Of a stretch of 64,000 bases of DNA, positions 17,699-26,355 are shown piece by piece. A model generated the notes under the pieces. The model searched no databases, was not told the origin of the DNA, and saw only the letters and a program-made list of their open reading frames with translations. How positions within the stretch are numbered: position 1 is the stretch's first letter; every line of letters begins with the position of its first letter. This stretch comes from Corynebacterium epidermidicanis (GTDB lineage: Bacteria > Actinomycetota > Actinomycetes > Mycobacteriales > Mycobacteriaceae), in contig NZ_CP011541.1 of the NCBI RefSeq assembly GCF_001021025.1, positions 2,356,001-2,420,000 of the forward strand. The letters are read 5' to 3'. The position numbers and the translations under genes are program-made.

Positions 17699-17809
17699 TT
17701 AGAAGGCGCCCATCATGGAGGAGAGCTGCGAAGATGCCGAAGAACCGGCGTGGATGCCAGCACCCAAGATGTTGTTGATGAACAGCAAGATTTGTTCGAA
17801 GATCTGCAT
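17699..17809 (-). CDS. 36-aa hydrophobic/amphipathic peptide
   Basis: Short gene with full expression signals. AAAGGA stands 6 bases before the ATG at 17809, and a T-tailed hairpin follows the stop. The product begins MQIFEQILLFINNILGAGIH, continues with a Ser-rich stretch (AGSSASSQLSS) and ends MMGAF. The first half can form an amphipathic helix; no signal peptide is present. Short channel-forming peptides of the PorA/PorH type in Corynebacteriales have similar size, lack signal sequences and end in hydrophobic residues, so a role as an outer (mycolate) membrane peptide is a reasonable guess. Sequence identity with PorA or PorH is not evident. Confidence 0.68.
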   Translation of the reverse strand: MQIFEQILLFINNILGAGIHAGSSASSQLSSMMGAF

Positions 17810-18163
17810 GGTAATTCCTTTGGTAATTGGAGTTATCTGACGTTTAGGCAAGCGGTTGGTGGTCCACTTTCGTTACACCGGCGGCGGTGCGTCTGTACAG
17901 CGAAACACTACGGTGACCACAACTCACTTTTGTAACAATAGTTTACTTTAGTCACACGCGCCACATAATTCCTGGTATTTTCTTTCATGCAGGCGTTTTG
18001 AGGCTAAACATTGCGCATTGTTAACGTTTGCGCAATGATTACCGACAGAAGAGTCGGAACCGTATTGCGTTTGCACGGTACACTCAAGAAGTTCGCATCA
18101 TGTTGCTGGCACCCGGTGCCACGGCGACTGCGTATTTAATACAACTAGAGAAAGCTTGCGTTT
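17810..18163. promoter_or_regulatory. upstream region of the peptide and mycolyltransferase genes
   Basis: 354 bp divergent spacer, AT-rich in the middle (about 17925-18010). It contains a perfect ATTGCGCA-N11-TGCGCAAT dyad at 18010-18036 and a CCGAC/GTCGG dyad near 18041-18056. No convincing extra gene; a short frame at 18028-18318 has no ribosome binding site and overlaps the mycolyltransferase. Confidence 0.55.
18010..18036. promoter_or_regulatory. perfect 8-11-8 inverted repeat
   Basis: ATTGCGCA (18010-18017) and TGCGCAAT (18029-18036) flank an 11-base core containing GTTAAC. The 130-bp distance to the mycolyltransferase start and the symmetry suggest an operator for a dimeric regulator. 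Confidence 0.5.
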
Positions 18164-19225
18164 ATGAAGAATCTCCGTCGCATCGTCGCGACCGTGGCCG
18201 CTGCGTCTATCGCCCTGTCAGCAGCACAGGTCGCCCCAATGGCAGTAGCCGGCACGCCAGCTGCCGACATCGCAGCTGGAACCCAACTCTCCACGATCGA
18301 GGAAGGCCCGAAGGGTGACACCGTCCCACGTTGGCGCGCCGCCATCGAAGGCCGCAGCGATGTCAAAGAAATGTGGGCCTACTCCCCATCCATGGACCGT
18401 TGGGTTCCGATGGTGGTCCTGCCAGCTTCCAACCCAGGACGTCCAATCGTTTACGCCTTGAACGGTGGTGACGGTGGCGAGGGGCGCGCAAACTGGATCA
18501 TGCAGACTGACATCCTCGACTTCTACAAGGACAAGGACGTTAACGTCGTCGTTCCGATGTCCGGAGCATTCTCCTACTACACCGACTGGCAGGAGGAAGC
18601 TCCACAGCTCGGTGGCAAGCAAATGTGGGAGACCTTCTTGACGAAGGAACTGCCAGGCGCAATCGAAAACCACCTGAACGCTAGCAGCAAGCGCGCAATC
18701 ATCGGCATGTCGATGTCCGCAACCACCACCCTGCTCTACGCCGAGCACAACCCAGGTTTCTACGACGCTGTCGGCTCTTTCTCCGGCATGGCAGAAACCT
18801 CCAGCCCACTCGGCTTGTTTGCCATCGACCAGACACTGAACCGCGGTGGCGTAAACAAGAACATGATGTGGGGCCCACTGGGCACCGCAACCTGGCACTA
18901 CAACGACGCGCTGATCAACTCCGACAAGCTGCGTGGCACCAACCTGTATGTCTCTAACGCCACCGGACTGCTCGGTGAACACGACGTGTGGAGCGCACCA
19001 CGGGTGCAGTACAACTCCGCGAACGTTGCCATCCTCGGCATCGAAGGCGGCGTGATCGAAGGCGCGACCAACCTCGCCACTCACAACCTGAAGGCAAAGC
19101 TCGACCGTGAAGGCATCCCAGCCCACTTCGAGTTCCGCAACACCGGCACCCACTCGTGGGCTTGGTGGCAGGACGATCTGCACAAGTCTTGGGACGTTAC
19201 CTTCAACGCTGCGTTGAACGGCTAA
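18164..19225 (+). CDS. secreted corynomycolyltransferase-type esterase (antigen 85 family)
   Basis: 353-aa alpha/beta hydrolase. A signal peptide covers about residues 1-29 (RRIVATVAAASIALSAAQVA, then AVAG). The nucleophile is in IIGMSMSATTT (Ser183), and the catalytic histidine is probably His330 in GTHSWAWW, the hallmark of mycolyltransferases. VYALNGGDGG, PMSGAFSYYTDW and FSGMAE segments also match the family. Such enzymes move mycolic acids between trehalose mycolates and arabinogalactan in the cell envelope. No C-terminal PS1-type repeat region is present. Followed by a strong terminator, so probably monocistronic. Assignment to a particular Cmt/Cop paralogue is not possible here. Confidence 0.9.
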   Translation: MKNLRRIVATVAAASIALSAAQVAPMAVAGTPAADIAAGTQLSTIEEGPKGDTVPRWRAAIEGRSDVKEMWAYSPSMDRWVPMVVLPASNPGRPIVYALNGGDGGEGRANWIMQTDILDFYKDKDVNVVVPMSGAFSYYTDWQEEAPQLGGKQMWETFLTKELPGAIENHLNASSKRAIIGMSMSATTTLLYAEHNPGFYDAVGSFSGMAETSSPLGLFAIDQTLNRGGVNKNMMWGPLGTATWHYNDALINSDKLRGTNLYVSNATGLLGEHDVWSAPRVQYNSANVAILGIEGGVIEGATNLATHNLKAKLDREGIPAHFEFRNTGTHSWAWWQDDLHKSWDVTFNAALNG

Positions 19226-19241
19226 GTTCTACTCGCTCTAT

Positions 19242-19278
19242 GCCCGGCCTCTCTTTACCTTTAGAGGCCGGGCTTTTT
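19242..19278 (+). terminator. terminator of the mycolyltransferase gene
   Basis: GCCCGGCCTCT (19242-19252) pairs with AGAGGCCGGGC (19263-19273) and is followed by TTTTT, a canonical Rho-independent terminator. Confidence 0.93.
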
Positions 19279-19407
19279 GTTCGTTATCGGGTTGATCAGG
19301 CAACCCCGGGGTTAAGTAGGCGAAAGCATGTCTCTCATTCATGTTTTCCGCAGTGTTGAGGGCCTGAAGCCAGTATTTACTGTGGTGTGGGAGCCGTAGC
19401 TCGCTCG

Positions 19408-19503
19408 ATGTCGTCCCTTCGGTGTAGTCGGACTACCGCTGTGGGATTTTATTCATTAAAAAACGCTGTTCTACGTAGTCGGACTACGCCGAGGCGACGA
19501 CAT
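19408..19503. repeat. 29-bp imperfect inverted repeat, possible RNA stem
   Basis: Left arm 19408-19436 and right arm 19475-19503 are reverse complements at 25 of 29 positions. Two of the four differences would be G-U pairs in RNA, leaving 27 of 29 paired. Each arm ends in the small palindrome GTAGTC-G-GACTAC. The 38-base loop is AT-rich. The surrounding 19279-19667 stretch shows no gene. Confidence 0.6.
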
Positions 19504-19667
19504 AGCACTTGTGCAGCACACCCGCACGGCCGGCGACACGCCGGCGAGACACACTTTTCTTTACTTAACCCCAAACCCCGCCAAGGACACAAAAATGGAG
19601 GTCAACCGCGATGCTGTTGAATCCTTCCCGCGACACTGTTTGCGAGCGGAAACTGTGCTTTGTATTC

Positions 19668-20165
19668 ATGAACCCGGAATTCCGTTACGAAACCTACATT
19701 TTCACCACTCCACAACTAGTCTTTGAAGCTCTGACCAGCGACGAGATTCAGGCCCGCTTCATGAACAACACCGGCGCCCGCTCTACGTGGCAAGTCGGCG
19801 ACAAGGTCCTGTGGAAGTCGGATCCGAACGGCGAATACGAAGACCTCGACCAGGAAGTACTTGAGGTCATTCCGGACGAAAAGCTCTCCTACACGTGGCA
19901 TCGCTTACAGGACTTTCACCGGGACCTCTTTGACTCCGAGGCGGCCCTCAAGGTTGCTCAACAGGAACAGAGCCGGGTGACTTGGCTCATCGAAGATGCC
20001 AGCGTTTACCACATGGGGACGAAGGTAACCTTGGTCCACGACGGGTTTGATTCGGCTGAGTCCGAAATGCTCAAGGGCGTCTCTATGGGGTGGACAATGA
20101 TCATTGCAGCGATGAAAACTTACCTAGAAACCGGAACGGGCCTTCGCCCAGAACCAACAGCGTAA
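19668..20165 (+). CDS. SRPBCC (AHSA1-like) family protein
   Basis: 165-aa START/AHSA1-like protein. MNPEFRYETYIFTTPQLVFEALTSDEIQ is typical of the N-terminal beta strand and helix, followed by WQVGDKVLW, LEVIPDEKLSYTWHR and a long C-terminal helix with GWTMIIAAMKTYLETG. The fold makes a hydrophobic ligand pocket; no enzyme activity can be assigned. The frame extends upstream to 19611 but the ATG at 19668 matches the family start. Similar proteins are often encoded beside ArsR regulators, but none is seen here. Confidence 0.78.
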   Translation: MNPEFRYETYIFTTPQLVFEALTSDEIQARFMNNTGARSTWQVGDKVLWKSDPNGEYEDLDQEVLEVIPDEKLSYTWHRLQDFHRDLFDSEAALKVAQQEQSRVTWLIEDASVYHMGTKVTLVHDGFDSAESEMLKGVSMGWTMIIAAMKTYLETGTGLRPEPTA

Positions 20166-20205
20166 CCCGGGGATTTTTCCACGCCAGCACTTCCTGGCCA
20201 CTACG

Positions 20206-22215
20206 GTGGAGGTTATGTTCCTTGAAGGAATTGACGGCGAAGAAGCATTGGCTTGGGCAAAAGAGCGCTCGCAACGGTGCGTCGACAAGCTAGACCCGGC
20301 CACCCTGTCCGCGTTGACCACGCGGCTTCAGGACGGGCTCGATACGGACGCGCGGATTCCCATGCCCCGGCGCCGTGGGGAGCGCTTGTTCAATTTTTGG
20401 CGCGACGCCGCACACCCGCGGGGTGTGTGGCGGACCTGCACCTTTTCCGAATACAGCAGCGATACCCCGGACTGGCAGGTACTCATTGACCTCGACGAGC
20501 TCGCTGAGACCGAACAGGAAAACTGGGTATGGAAGGGTGCACACGTCCGCTCCCCAGAATATGACCGCGCGCTCATCCGGCTCTCCCGGGGCGGCGCGGA
20601 CGCGACGGTCATCCGCGAGTTCGATCTGGGCACTGGTCAGTTCGTGCGCGACGGCTTCCACATTCCGGAGGCAAAGACTGACGTGAGCTGGGTAGACATC
20701 GACACCTTGCTGGTCGGTACTGACATGGGCGCAGACACGCTGACCGACTCCGGCTACCCCGCTCATGTCTACCGCTGGCGACGCGGAACCAACCTGGGCG
20801 AGGCCACCCTGGAATTCTCCGGCGAACGCAGCGACGTCGCCGTCGGCGGCTGGCACGACACCATGCCTGGGTACGAGCGCACCTTCTACCACCGATCGAT
20901 CGACTTCTACCGCAGCGACACCTTCCTCGCCACACCGACCGGCCCCGTCCGCCTCGACGTCCCGGAGGACTGCTCGGTATCGATTTTCCGGCAGTGGATC
21001 TTCCTCAATCCCCGGACCAGCTGCTTCGACATCCCCGCTGGTGGCTTAGGCTGCCAGCTTTTCGACGCCTTCCTCAGCGGCGACCGCAACTTCCACCAGG
21101 TCTTCACCCCCACCGCACGCACTTCACTGCAGGGTCTCAACTTCACCCACAACTACCTGGTGCTCACCGTGCTCGACAACGTGACCACCCGCATCAGCTA
21201 CGCGCCCATCGACACGCCGTGGGCACCACAACGCCCACTCAAGGACATCGGCGCGTCGACCGCCCGGGTCGCAGGCACCTCGCCACTACGCGACGACGAA
21301 ATCTGGCTCACCTACGAAACCTTCACTGAACCCACGCAGCTCCTCCACGGGCAAGTCGGCGGGGACATCACCCCCATCAAGACCGCACCGGAGCTTTTCG
21401 ACGCCCGAGGCATCGAAACTCGACAGCATTGGGCTACCTCGTCGGACGGCACCGCAATTCCGTATTTCATCACCGGCCGGTTCCCAGAAGAAGGCGAACT
21501 TGCCCGCCCGACCCTGGTCCATGCCTACGGAGGTTTCGAGGTCAGCCTTTTGCCCGGCTACTACGCGACCAGGGGAATCAGCTGGTTAGAAGCCGGTAAC
21601 TACTTCGTCGAGGCCAACCTGCGCGGCGGTGGCGAGTTCGGTCCCGACTGGCACGCGCAAGTAGTGAAGACGAATCGCTACAAAGTATGGGAGGATCACC
21701 GCGCGGTGCTCGAAGACCTAACCCAGCGCGGCTACACAACTCGCGAGCAGCTCGGCATCCGTGGCGGTTCCAACGGTGGGCTACTCACGGCTGGCGCACT
21801 CGTGCAGTATCCCGAACTGTTCGGGGCAGCTGTGATTCAGGTTCCACTCACCGACATGCTGCGTTACCACACCATGAGCGCGGGAGCTTCATGGATGGCG
21901 GAATACGGCAACCCGGACGACCCGCAAGAACGTGCTGCGATCATGACGTGGTCGCCGCTGCACAACGTCGATAAGCAGCGCACGTACCCGCCTGCCCTGG
22001 TGACCACATCCACCCGCGACGACCGGGTACACCCCGCCCACGCCCGCTTGTTCGCGGCGGCGCTGGAGGATGCTTTGCAGCCAGTGGACTACTTTGAGAA
22101 CACCGAAGGGGGTCACGCTGGGGCTGCGAACAATGCGCAAGTCGCGAAGATGGAGGCGTTGATCTACACGTGGTTAGGCCAACAGCTGCAAGCGAGTACC
22201 CTAAGTAACCGATGA
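20206..22215 (+). CDS. prolyl oligopeptidase family serine peptidase (S9A)
   Basis: 669-aa cytoplasmic peptidase with an N-terminal seven-bladed propeller and a C-terminal alpha/beta hydrolase domain. The nucleophile is Ser522 in RGGSNGGLL, the acid lies in STRDDRVHPAHA near 605, and the histidine is His637 in EGGHAGA. RGGGEFGPDWH upstream of the nucleophile is a family motif. N-terminal GIDGEEALAW matches the usual LEDVDGEEALAW. The start is uncertain: GTG at 20206 or ATG at 20215. No signal peptide. The stop overlaps the start of the M1 peptidase gene by 4 bp (ATGA), so the two peptidases are co-translated. Confidence 0.9.
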   Translation: MEVMFLEGIDGEEALAWAKERSQRCVDKLDPATLSALTTRLQDGLDTDARIPMPRRRGERLFNFWRDAAHPRGVWRTCTFSEYSSDTPDWQVLIDLDELAETEQENWVWKGAHVRSPEYDRALIRLSRGGADATVIREFDLGTGQFVRDGFHIPEAKTDVSWVDIDTLLVGTDMGADTLTDSGYPAHVYRWRRGTNLGEATLEFSGERSDVAVGGWHDTMPGYERTFYHRSIDFYRSDTFLATPTGPVRLDVPEDCSVSIFRQWIFLNPRTSCFDIPAGGLGCQLFDAFLSGDRNFHQVFTPTARTSLQGLNFTHNYLVLTVLDNVTTRISYAPIDTPWAPQRPLKDIGASTARVAGTSPLRDDEIWLTYETFTEPTQLLHGQVGGDITPIKTAPELFDARGIETRQHWATSSDGTAIPYFITGRFPEEGELARPTLVHAYGGFEVSLLPGYYATRGISWLEAGNYFVEANLRGGGEFGPDWHAQVVKTNRYKVWEDHRAVLEDLTQRGYTTREQLGIRGGSNGGLLTAGALVQYPELFGAAVIQVPLTDMLRYHTMSAGASWMAEYGNPDDPQERAAIMTWSPLHNVDKQRTYPPALVTTSTRDDRVHPAHARLFAAALEDALQPVDYFENTEGGHAGAANNAQVAKMEALIYTWLGQQLQASTLSNR

Positions 22216-23621
22216 CTACGCACAGACTCCGTTCCACACCGATCCCGGGTACGCGCGATTCCTACACGGACATCGACTTTAACCTCGGGTTTCATGTCAG
22301 CCACTACACGCTGGACCTCGACTATCGGGTGCTGCCCAACCGGCTGGACGCGGTAGCAAAGCTGCGTATCGAGTCCTACGAACCGCTCGACCACATGACC
22401 CTTGACCTGGTCGACAACCTCCGGGTGTCCAAGGTGCAGGTGGAATCAGCGCCCGTGGGACTTGCCCGCTACAAGCACTCCGGAGGGAAGCTACGCCTGA
22501 CTTTTAGCGAGACCTTACCCGCCGACAACGCATTCGAGCTGGTCATCCGGTACGCAGGCAACCCGCGCCCACTGCGCAGCAAATGGGGTCACATCGGCTG
22601 GGAGGAACTTTCCTCCGGGTCACTCGTAGCCTCGCAGCCCTGCGGCGCGCCGTCGTGGTTCCCCTGCGACGACACCCCCGACGAGAAGGCCACCTATGAC
22701 TTTCACGTGACTGTCGACAACCCGTTCACCGCGGTGTGCAACGGGACGCTCGTTGGCGAACAGCGACGCGGCTCCCACACCACCTTTAGCTGGCACATGG
22801 AACGGCCGATGGCGACCTACCTAGCGACCGTCATGGTTGGCGAATACGAGCGGGTGGTGCTCAGCAAAGCTCCGGTACCCATCATTGGCTACGTTCCCCG
22901 CAGCCTGGTAGCAGACTTCCAACGCACCTTCGCCCGCCAGGCCGACATGCTCGCTCTCTACGTAGAGCTGTTCGGTGAATACCCGTTCCCTTCCTACACG
23001 GTGGTGGTCACCGAAGACAATCTCGAAATCCCACTGGAAGCTGCCGGTCTTTCGATTTTTGGGGCCAATCACGCCCGCGAAGACCGCTGGGAACGGCTAA
23101 TCGCACACGAATTGTCCCACCAATGGTTCGGCAACTCCATGGGGCTGGCTCAGTGGAACGACATCTGGCTTAACGAGGGATTCGCATGCTACGCAGAATG
23201 GTTGTGGTTTGAACACTCCACGAATACTCCAGCGGCCGACGCAGCCGCACACCATTACCGCGTGCTGGCTGGCAAACCCCAAGACCTCCTCTTGTCAGAT
23301 CCCGGACCCCGCGACATGTTTGACGACCGCGTGTACAAGCGTGGAGCACTGATGGTCCACGGACTGCGCACGCTGCTCGGCGACGTGGCCTTTTTCGCTA
23401 TGTTACGTCGCTATGTCGAAACCGGACGCCACAGCGTGGTCGAGCCCCACGACCTGCGCAACGAAGCACTCCGCGCCTGTGCCGACAATGACCTAGGCGC
23501 AGCCAACTTGGACGCGTTGTGGCAGTCCTGGCTAAACCGACTGCCACTGCCCGAGTTTCCGGGCGCTGCGCGTCCGGACGCTGCTGGTGGCGCTGGCCGT
23601 AAACCCCACGCGAAGGTATAA
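22212..23621 (+). CDS. M1 family metallopeptidase
   Basis: 469-aa zinc aminopeptidase of the M1 (gluzincin) family. Zinc ligands His299 and His303 in HELSHQWFGN with catalytic Glu300, and Glu322 in NEGFACYAEW as third ligand. The exopeptidase GAMEN-type motif is replaced by LEIPLEAAG near 274, which is usual for this shorter actinobacterial branch. Length covers only the N-terminal beta and catalytic domains; the large helical C-terminal domain is absent. It is coupled by ATGA overlap to the S9 peptidase and followed after 3 bp by a membrane protein gene. Joint peptide turnover is inferred from the overlap. Confidence 0.9.
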   Translation: MTTHRLRSTPIPGTRDSYTDIDFNLGFHVSHYTLDLDYRVLPNRLDAVAKLRIESYEPLDHMTLDLVDNLRVSKVQVESAPVGLARYKHSGGKLRLTFSETLPADNAFELVIRYAGNPRPLRSKWGHIGWEELSSGSLVASQPCGAPSWFPCDDTPDEKATYDFHVTVDNPFTAVCNGTLVGEQRRGSHTTFSWHMERPMATYLATVMVGEYERVVLSKAPVPIIGYVPRSLVADFQRTFARQADMLALYVELFGEYPFPSYTVVVTEDNLEIPLEAAGLSIFGANHAREDRWERLIAHELSHQWFGNSMGLAQWNDIWLNEGFACYAEWLWFEHSTNTPAADAAAHHYRVLAGKPQDLLLSDPGPRDMFDDRVYKRGALMVHGLRTLLGDVAFFAMLRRYVETGRHSVVEPHDLRNEALRACADNDLGAANLDALWQSWLNRLPLPEFPGAARPDAAGGAGRKPHAKV

Positions 23622-23624
23622 CCA

Positions 23625-24836
23625 GTGCGCTTTCTCAGCCTGGCGACAGTTTTTGCTGCACTCTCTGGCTTTGCCATCATCATTCTCGCGCCACGAATCC
23701 TCAGCGAGGCGCTCACTGTCCAATTCATGGCGCTGTGGGGCTTATTCTTCGCCTGCACCGGAATTATCGACGGCCTCACGCAGGAAACCACCAGAGCGAT
23801 CTCCGCTGCCGAAGAATCAGGACGCGTCGGCAATGCCCGACCAATACGCTTTGCGGTTGCCGTAGGTCTGGTGATGGCGCTCGCTATCATCGCGAGTTCA
23901 CCGCTGTGGATGCCCCACTTGGTGGACACGCATCATGCGACCGCGACCGTGCTCCTCGCCTGTGGCTTGGGTCTCTACGCGTGCCAAGCGTTGTTATCCG
24001 GCGTACTTTCCGGCCTGAAGCTGTGGAGTGAGTACGCGGGGTTGTTGGCGCTCGACTCCGGAATCCGCATCCTCCTTTTGATACCTGCGTGGCTTCTGGG
24101 CTGGGGCCTGCCCGCGTTCATCCTGATCACGGTTATCGGCGCCCTGAGTTGGTGCTTTATCCTCGCCGCTTCACCACGTGCCAGGCAAGCCCTCAACAAA
24201 CCCACCGACGTGTCCGCGCGAACCTTTAGATCAAACGCGCTACAAGCCATGCTGGCTACCGGAGCAACTGCCGTTTTGATCACCGGTTTCCCCACGATCA
24301 TGAAAGCCCTGCTTTCCGACGCCCCCACCAATGGCGTAACTATGGGCGGGCTGGTCATGGCGGTGACGCTCACCCGCGCACCGATTTTGGTACCACTTCA
24401 GCGTTTTCAGTCTGCGCTGATCGTGTTTTTTGTGGAACACCGTGGGCAGATTTTGAGCGCACTTGCGAAACCGATCTGCGGTGTTTTCGCAGTCGGTGGG
24501 GTGGGAGCTGTCGCCGCCTGGCTGTTGGGCCCTACTATCATGCGGTTGGTGTTTCCCCCCGAATTTGTGGTCCCGGGCCCACACCTAGCTGTTTTGACTT
24601 TCGCTTCAGCCTGCGCGGGCGCACTCATGATTACGAGCACAGCCGCGGTCGCAGCTGAGTTGCATCGTCTCTATATCCTGGGCTGGGTAGTTGCCAGCAT
24701 CGTTGCTATCGGGGTGGTGTTACTGCCACTCGGGTTGGTCCCCGCAGTATGCATCGCGTTGTTTCTCGGTCCAACGGCAGGCATTCTGGTGCAAGTACTC
24801 GGCCTCCTTTCTGCGCGTACCGGAGAGGACGCATAG
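23625..24836 (+). CDS. polytopic membrane protein, polysaccharide flippase-like
   Basis: 403-aa hydrophobic protein starting at GTG three bases after the M1 gene. Ten to twelve membrane helices are predicted from evenly spaced hydrophobic stretches, with Arg/Lys-rich short loops. The general pattern (N-terminal RFLSLATVFAALSGFAIIILAPRIL, later TLTRAPILVPLQRFQSAL) resembles MATE/MOP-superfamily polysaccharide exporters. Substrate unknown. It probably shares a transcript with the two peptidases. The glycosyltransferases at 26356-27913 may be functionally related, but they are separated by an opposed gene. Confidence 0.68.
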   Translation: MRFLSLATVFAALSGFAIIILAPRILSEALTVQFMALWGLFFACTGIIDGLTQETTRAISAAEESGRVGNARPIRFAVAVGLVMALAIIASSPLWMPHLVDTHHATATVLLACGLGLYACQALLSGVLSGLKLWSEYAGLLALDSGIRILLLIPAWLLGWGLPAFILITVIGALSWCFILAASPRARQALNKPTDVSARTFRSNALQAMLATGATAVLITGFPTIMKALLSDAPTNGVTMGGLVMAVTLTRAPILVPLQRFQSALIVFFVEHRGQILSALAKPICGVFAVGGVGAVAAWLLGPTIMRLVFPPEFVVPGPHLAVLTFASACAGALMITSTAAVAAELHRLYILGWVVASIVAIGVVLLPLGLVPAVCIALFLGPTAGILVQVLGLLSARTGEDA

Positions 24837-24842
24837 GTCACA

Positions 24843-26192
24843 TCATCTAGCCGTTTGGTACTGGTGGCCGGGAATGAACCACGTCGCCGGGTGCGCGTTA
24901 CGACAATACGTCCGCTGTGGATCCAACTGCTCCGGCGGGCAAATGACTTGGAACCCACCGGGTAGGACGTGGGTCCACCACTTGTTTTTGTTGCGGTGAT
25001 AATCATCGACATTGCGGTGCGTCCGGTGCCCTAACAACATGAGGTTGTTCGGTTCGGTTCGGCCACCGCGGACCCAAGCACGGATATGGTGAATTTCGCA
25101 CCAGGCCGCGGGCAAGTCCGACCCCGGAGTTTGATCGACCCCTTGCGATGCGACCAGCCCTAGGTAGTGATAGACATCTGCACCTCGCTTGAACTTGCCG
25201 AGCTCCAAAAGGTTCCCAGTCTCGGAATCTAGCACTGCGCAAAAGGCGTCCCGGTCCGCGCCAAGCCGCAGGAGGTCACGCATTGGCAAAAGCGTCCCCA
25301 CATCGGTGGCGACCACCCCAGTGCCCTCAATAAGCTGTTCCCTCGTCATCGTGGCTACCACAGTTGAGCACCCCCGCGTTGGAGGCATGGGCCCCTTTCG
25401 GTGCAATGCGTACTTCAGTGCTGCCACCAATGCATCGTGTTGGCGCTGGGTCGAGGTCCTTTTGTCATCCTCTTTTTCACCTGGGCTTAATAGGTCGCCA
25501 GGGCCGGCGTAGTCAGCGAATAGTCTGCTAAGTAGGGCGTGTAATTCTGGCGTCGCGGTGACGCATAGCCGTGCCATGAGATTAGAGTCTTGCTTACTTA
25601 AGGCTGCCCCGCGTCGCTTTCTTCGCATGGCATCGGCGGCTTTGTCATCGAGTGCAAGACCCTGCAATATCTTGTGTGCCGCCTTGCGCAGATCTTCGAT
25701 GCACAGGGACGTAGCTAAGTCCCCAAGCGTAGTTTCGACGTATTCAAAGACCTCTCCAGCAAGCACTTTAGGGAGGGTATCCAAGGTGGATCCGATGACT
25801 TCAGCCGCGCCAATTTCTGCTTCTCCGGCAGCGCAGTGCCTGGCTAAGGTCGGCAATTGGGGCAACCTCGGCTGAGGTGAAGAGAGACTGACTCTTTCAG
25901 AAAATAGCCGTTGCGCTGCGCATATATAGTTATTCAACTGTCTTCGGGTGATGCGCAGGTCATGCAAGATGGCATTGCGCTGGTTACGCGACTCAGCGCG
26001 CAGCAGCCCGGCCTCGATAAGTTGATGAATCATGCAAACAGAGGCGTATTCCGCCTTGCGGATCGTAACCCGCTGCTCGCTGAGCAAGTGTCTAAGGCGA
26101 ACTGGTTCGGCTCGATCGATGGCATCGGTGAATTCGTTGAGAAGTTCGTCTATGTGAGTGAGTAGGTTGTGGATGTGCTCGTGTCTGTGCAT
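24843..26192 (-). CDS. HNH endonuclease domain protein (DUF222-like)
   Basis: 449-aa protein with a long helical DUF222-type N-terminal region (about 1-330) and a C-terminal HNH motif. The motif shows CEIHHIRAWVRGG followed by NNLMLLGHRTHRNVDD, residues about 388-425. These multi-copy actinobacterial proteins are annotated as HNH endonucleases, but their biological role is unclear; some belong to mobile or 13E12-type repeats. No inverted repeats or integrase flank it. Convergent with the flippase-like gene and divergent from the GT2 gene. Confidence 0.82.
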   Translation of the reverse strand: MHRHEHIHNLLTHIDELLNEFTDAIDRAEPVRLRHLLSEQRVTIRKAEYASVCMIHQLIEAGLLRAESRNQRNAILHDLRITRRQLNNYICAAQRLFSERVSLSSPQPRLPQLPTLARHCAAGEAEIGAAEVIGSTLDTLPKVLAGEVFEYVETTLGDLATSLCIEDLRKAAHKILQGLALDDKAADAMRRKRRGAALSKQDSNLMARLCVTATPELHALLSRLFADYAGPGDLLSPGEKEDDKRTSTQRQHDALVAALKYALHRKGPMPPTRGCSTVVATMTREQLIEGTGVVATDVGTLLPMRDLLRLGADRDAFCAVLDSETGNLLELGKFKRGADVYHYLGLVASQGVDQTPGSDLPAAWCEIHHIRAWVRGGRTEPNNLMLLGHRTHRNVDDYHRNKNKWWTHVLPGGFQVICPPEQLDPQRTYCRNAHPATWFIPGHQYQTAR

Positions 26193-26355
26193 GTCTTCAC
26201 CTAATCAGAACCCCTGGACAACAATCCCCCATAAGTTCGAAAGCACTCGTGCAGCCAGCAATTCAACTGCGGATTTAACCGAATACATTAGAACACCTGT
26301 TCCCCACCCGGCCCTTATTGAGCCACGCTGGCCCGAACCGGCTAATATCAAAACC

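Noticed and set aside
19408..19503. Insertion sequence terminal repeats
   Set aside because: The arms enclose only 38 bp and no transposase is present; kept as a structural repeat instead.
24843..26192. HNH gene as part of a mobile element or group II intron
   Set aside because: No reverse transcriptase, integrase, terminal repeats or target duplication seen around it.
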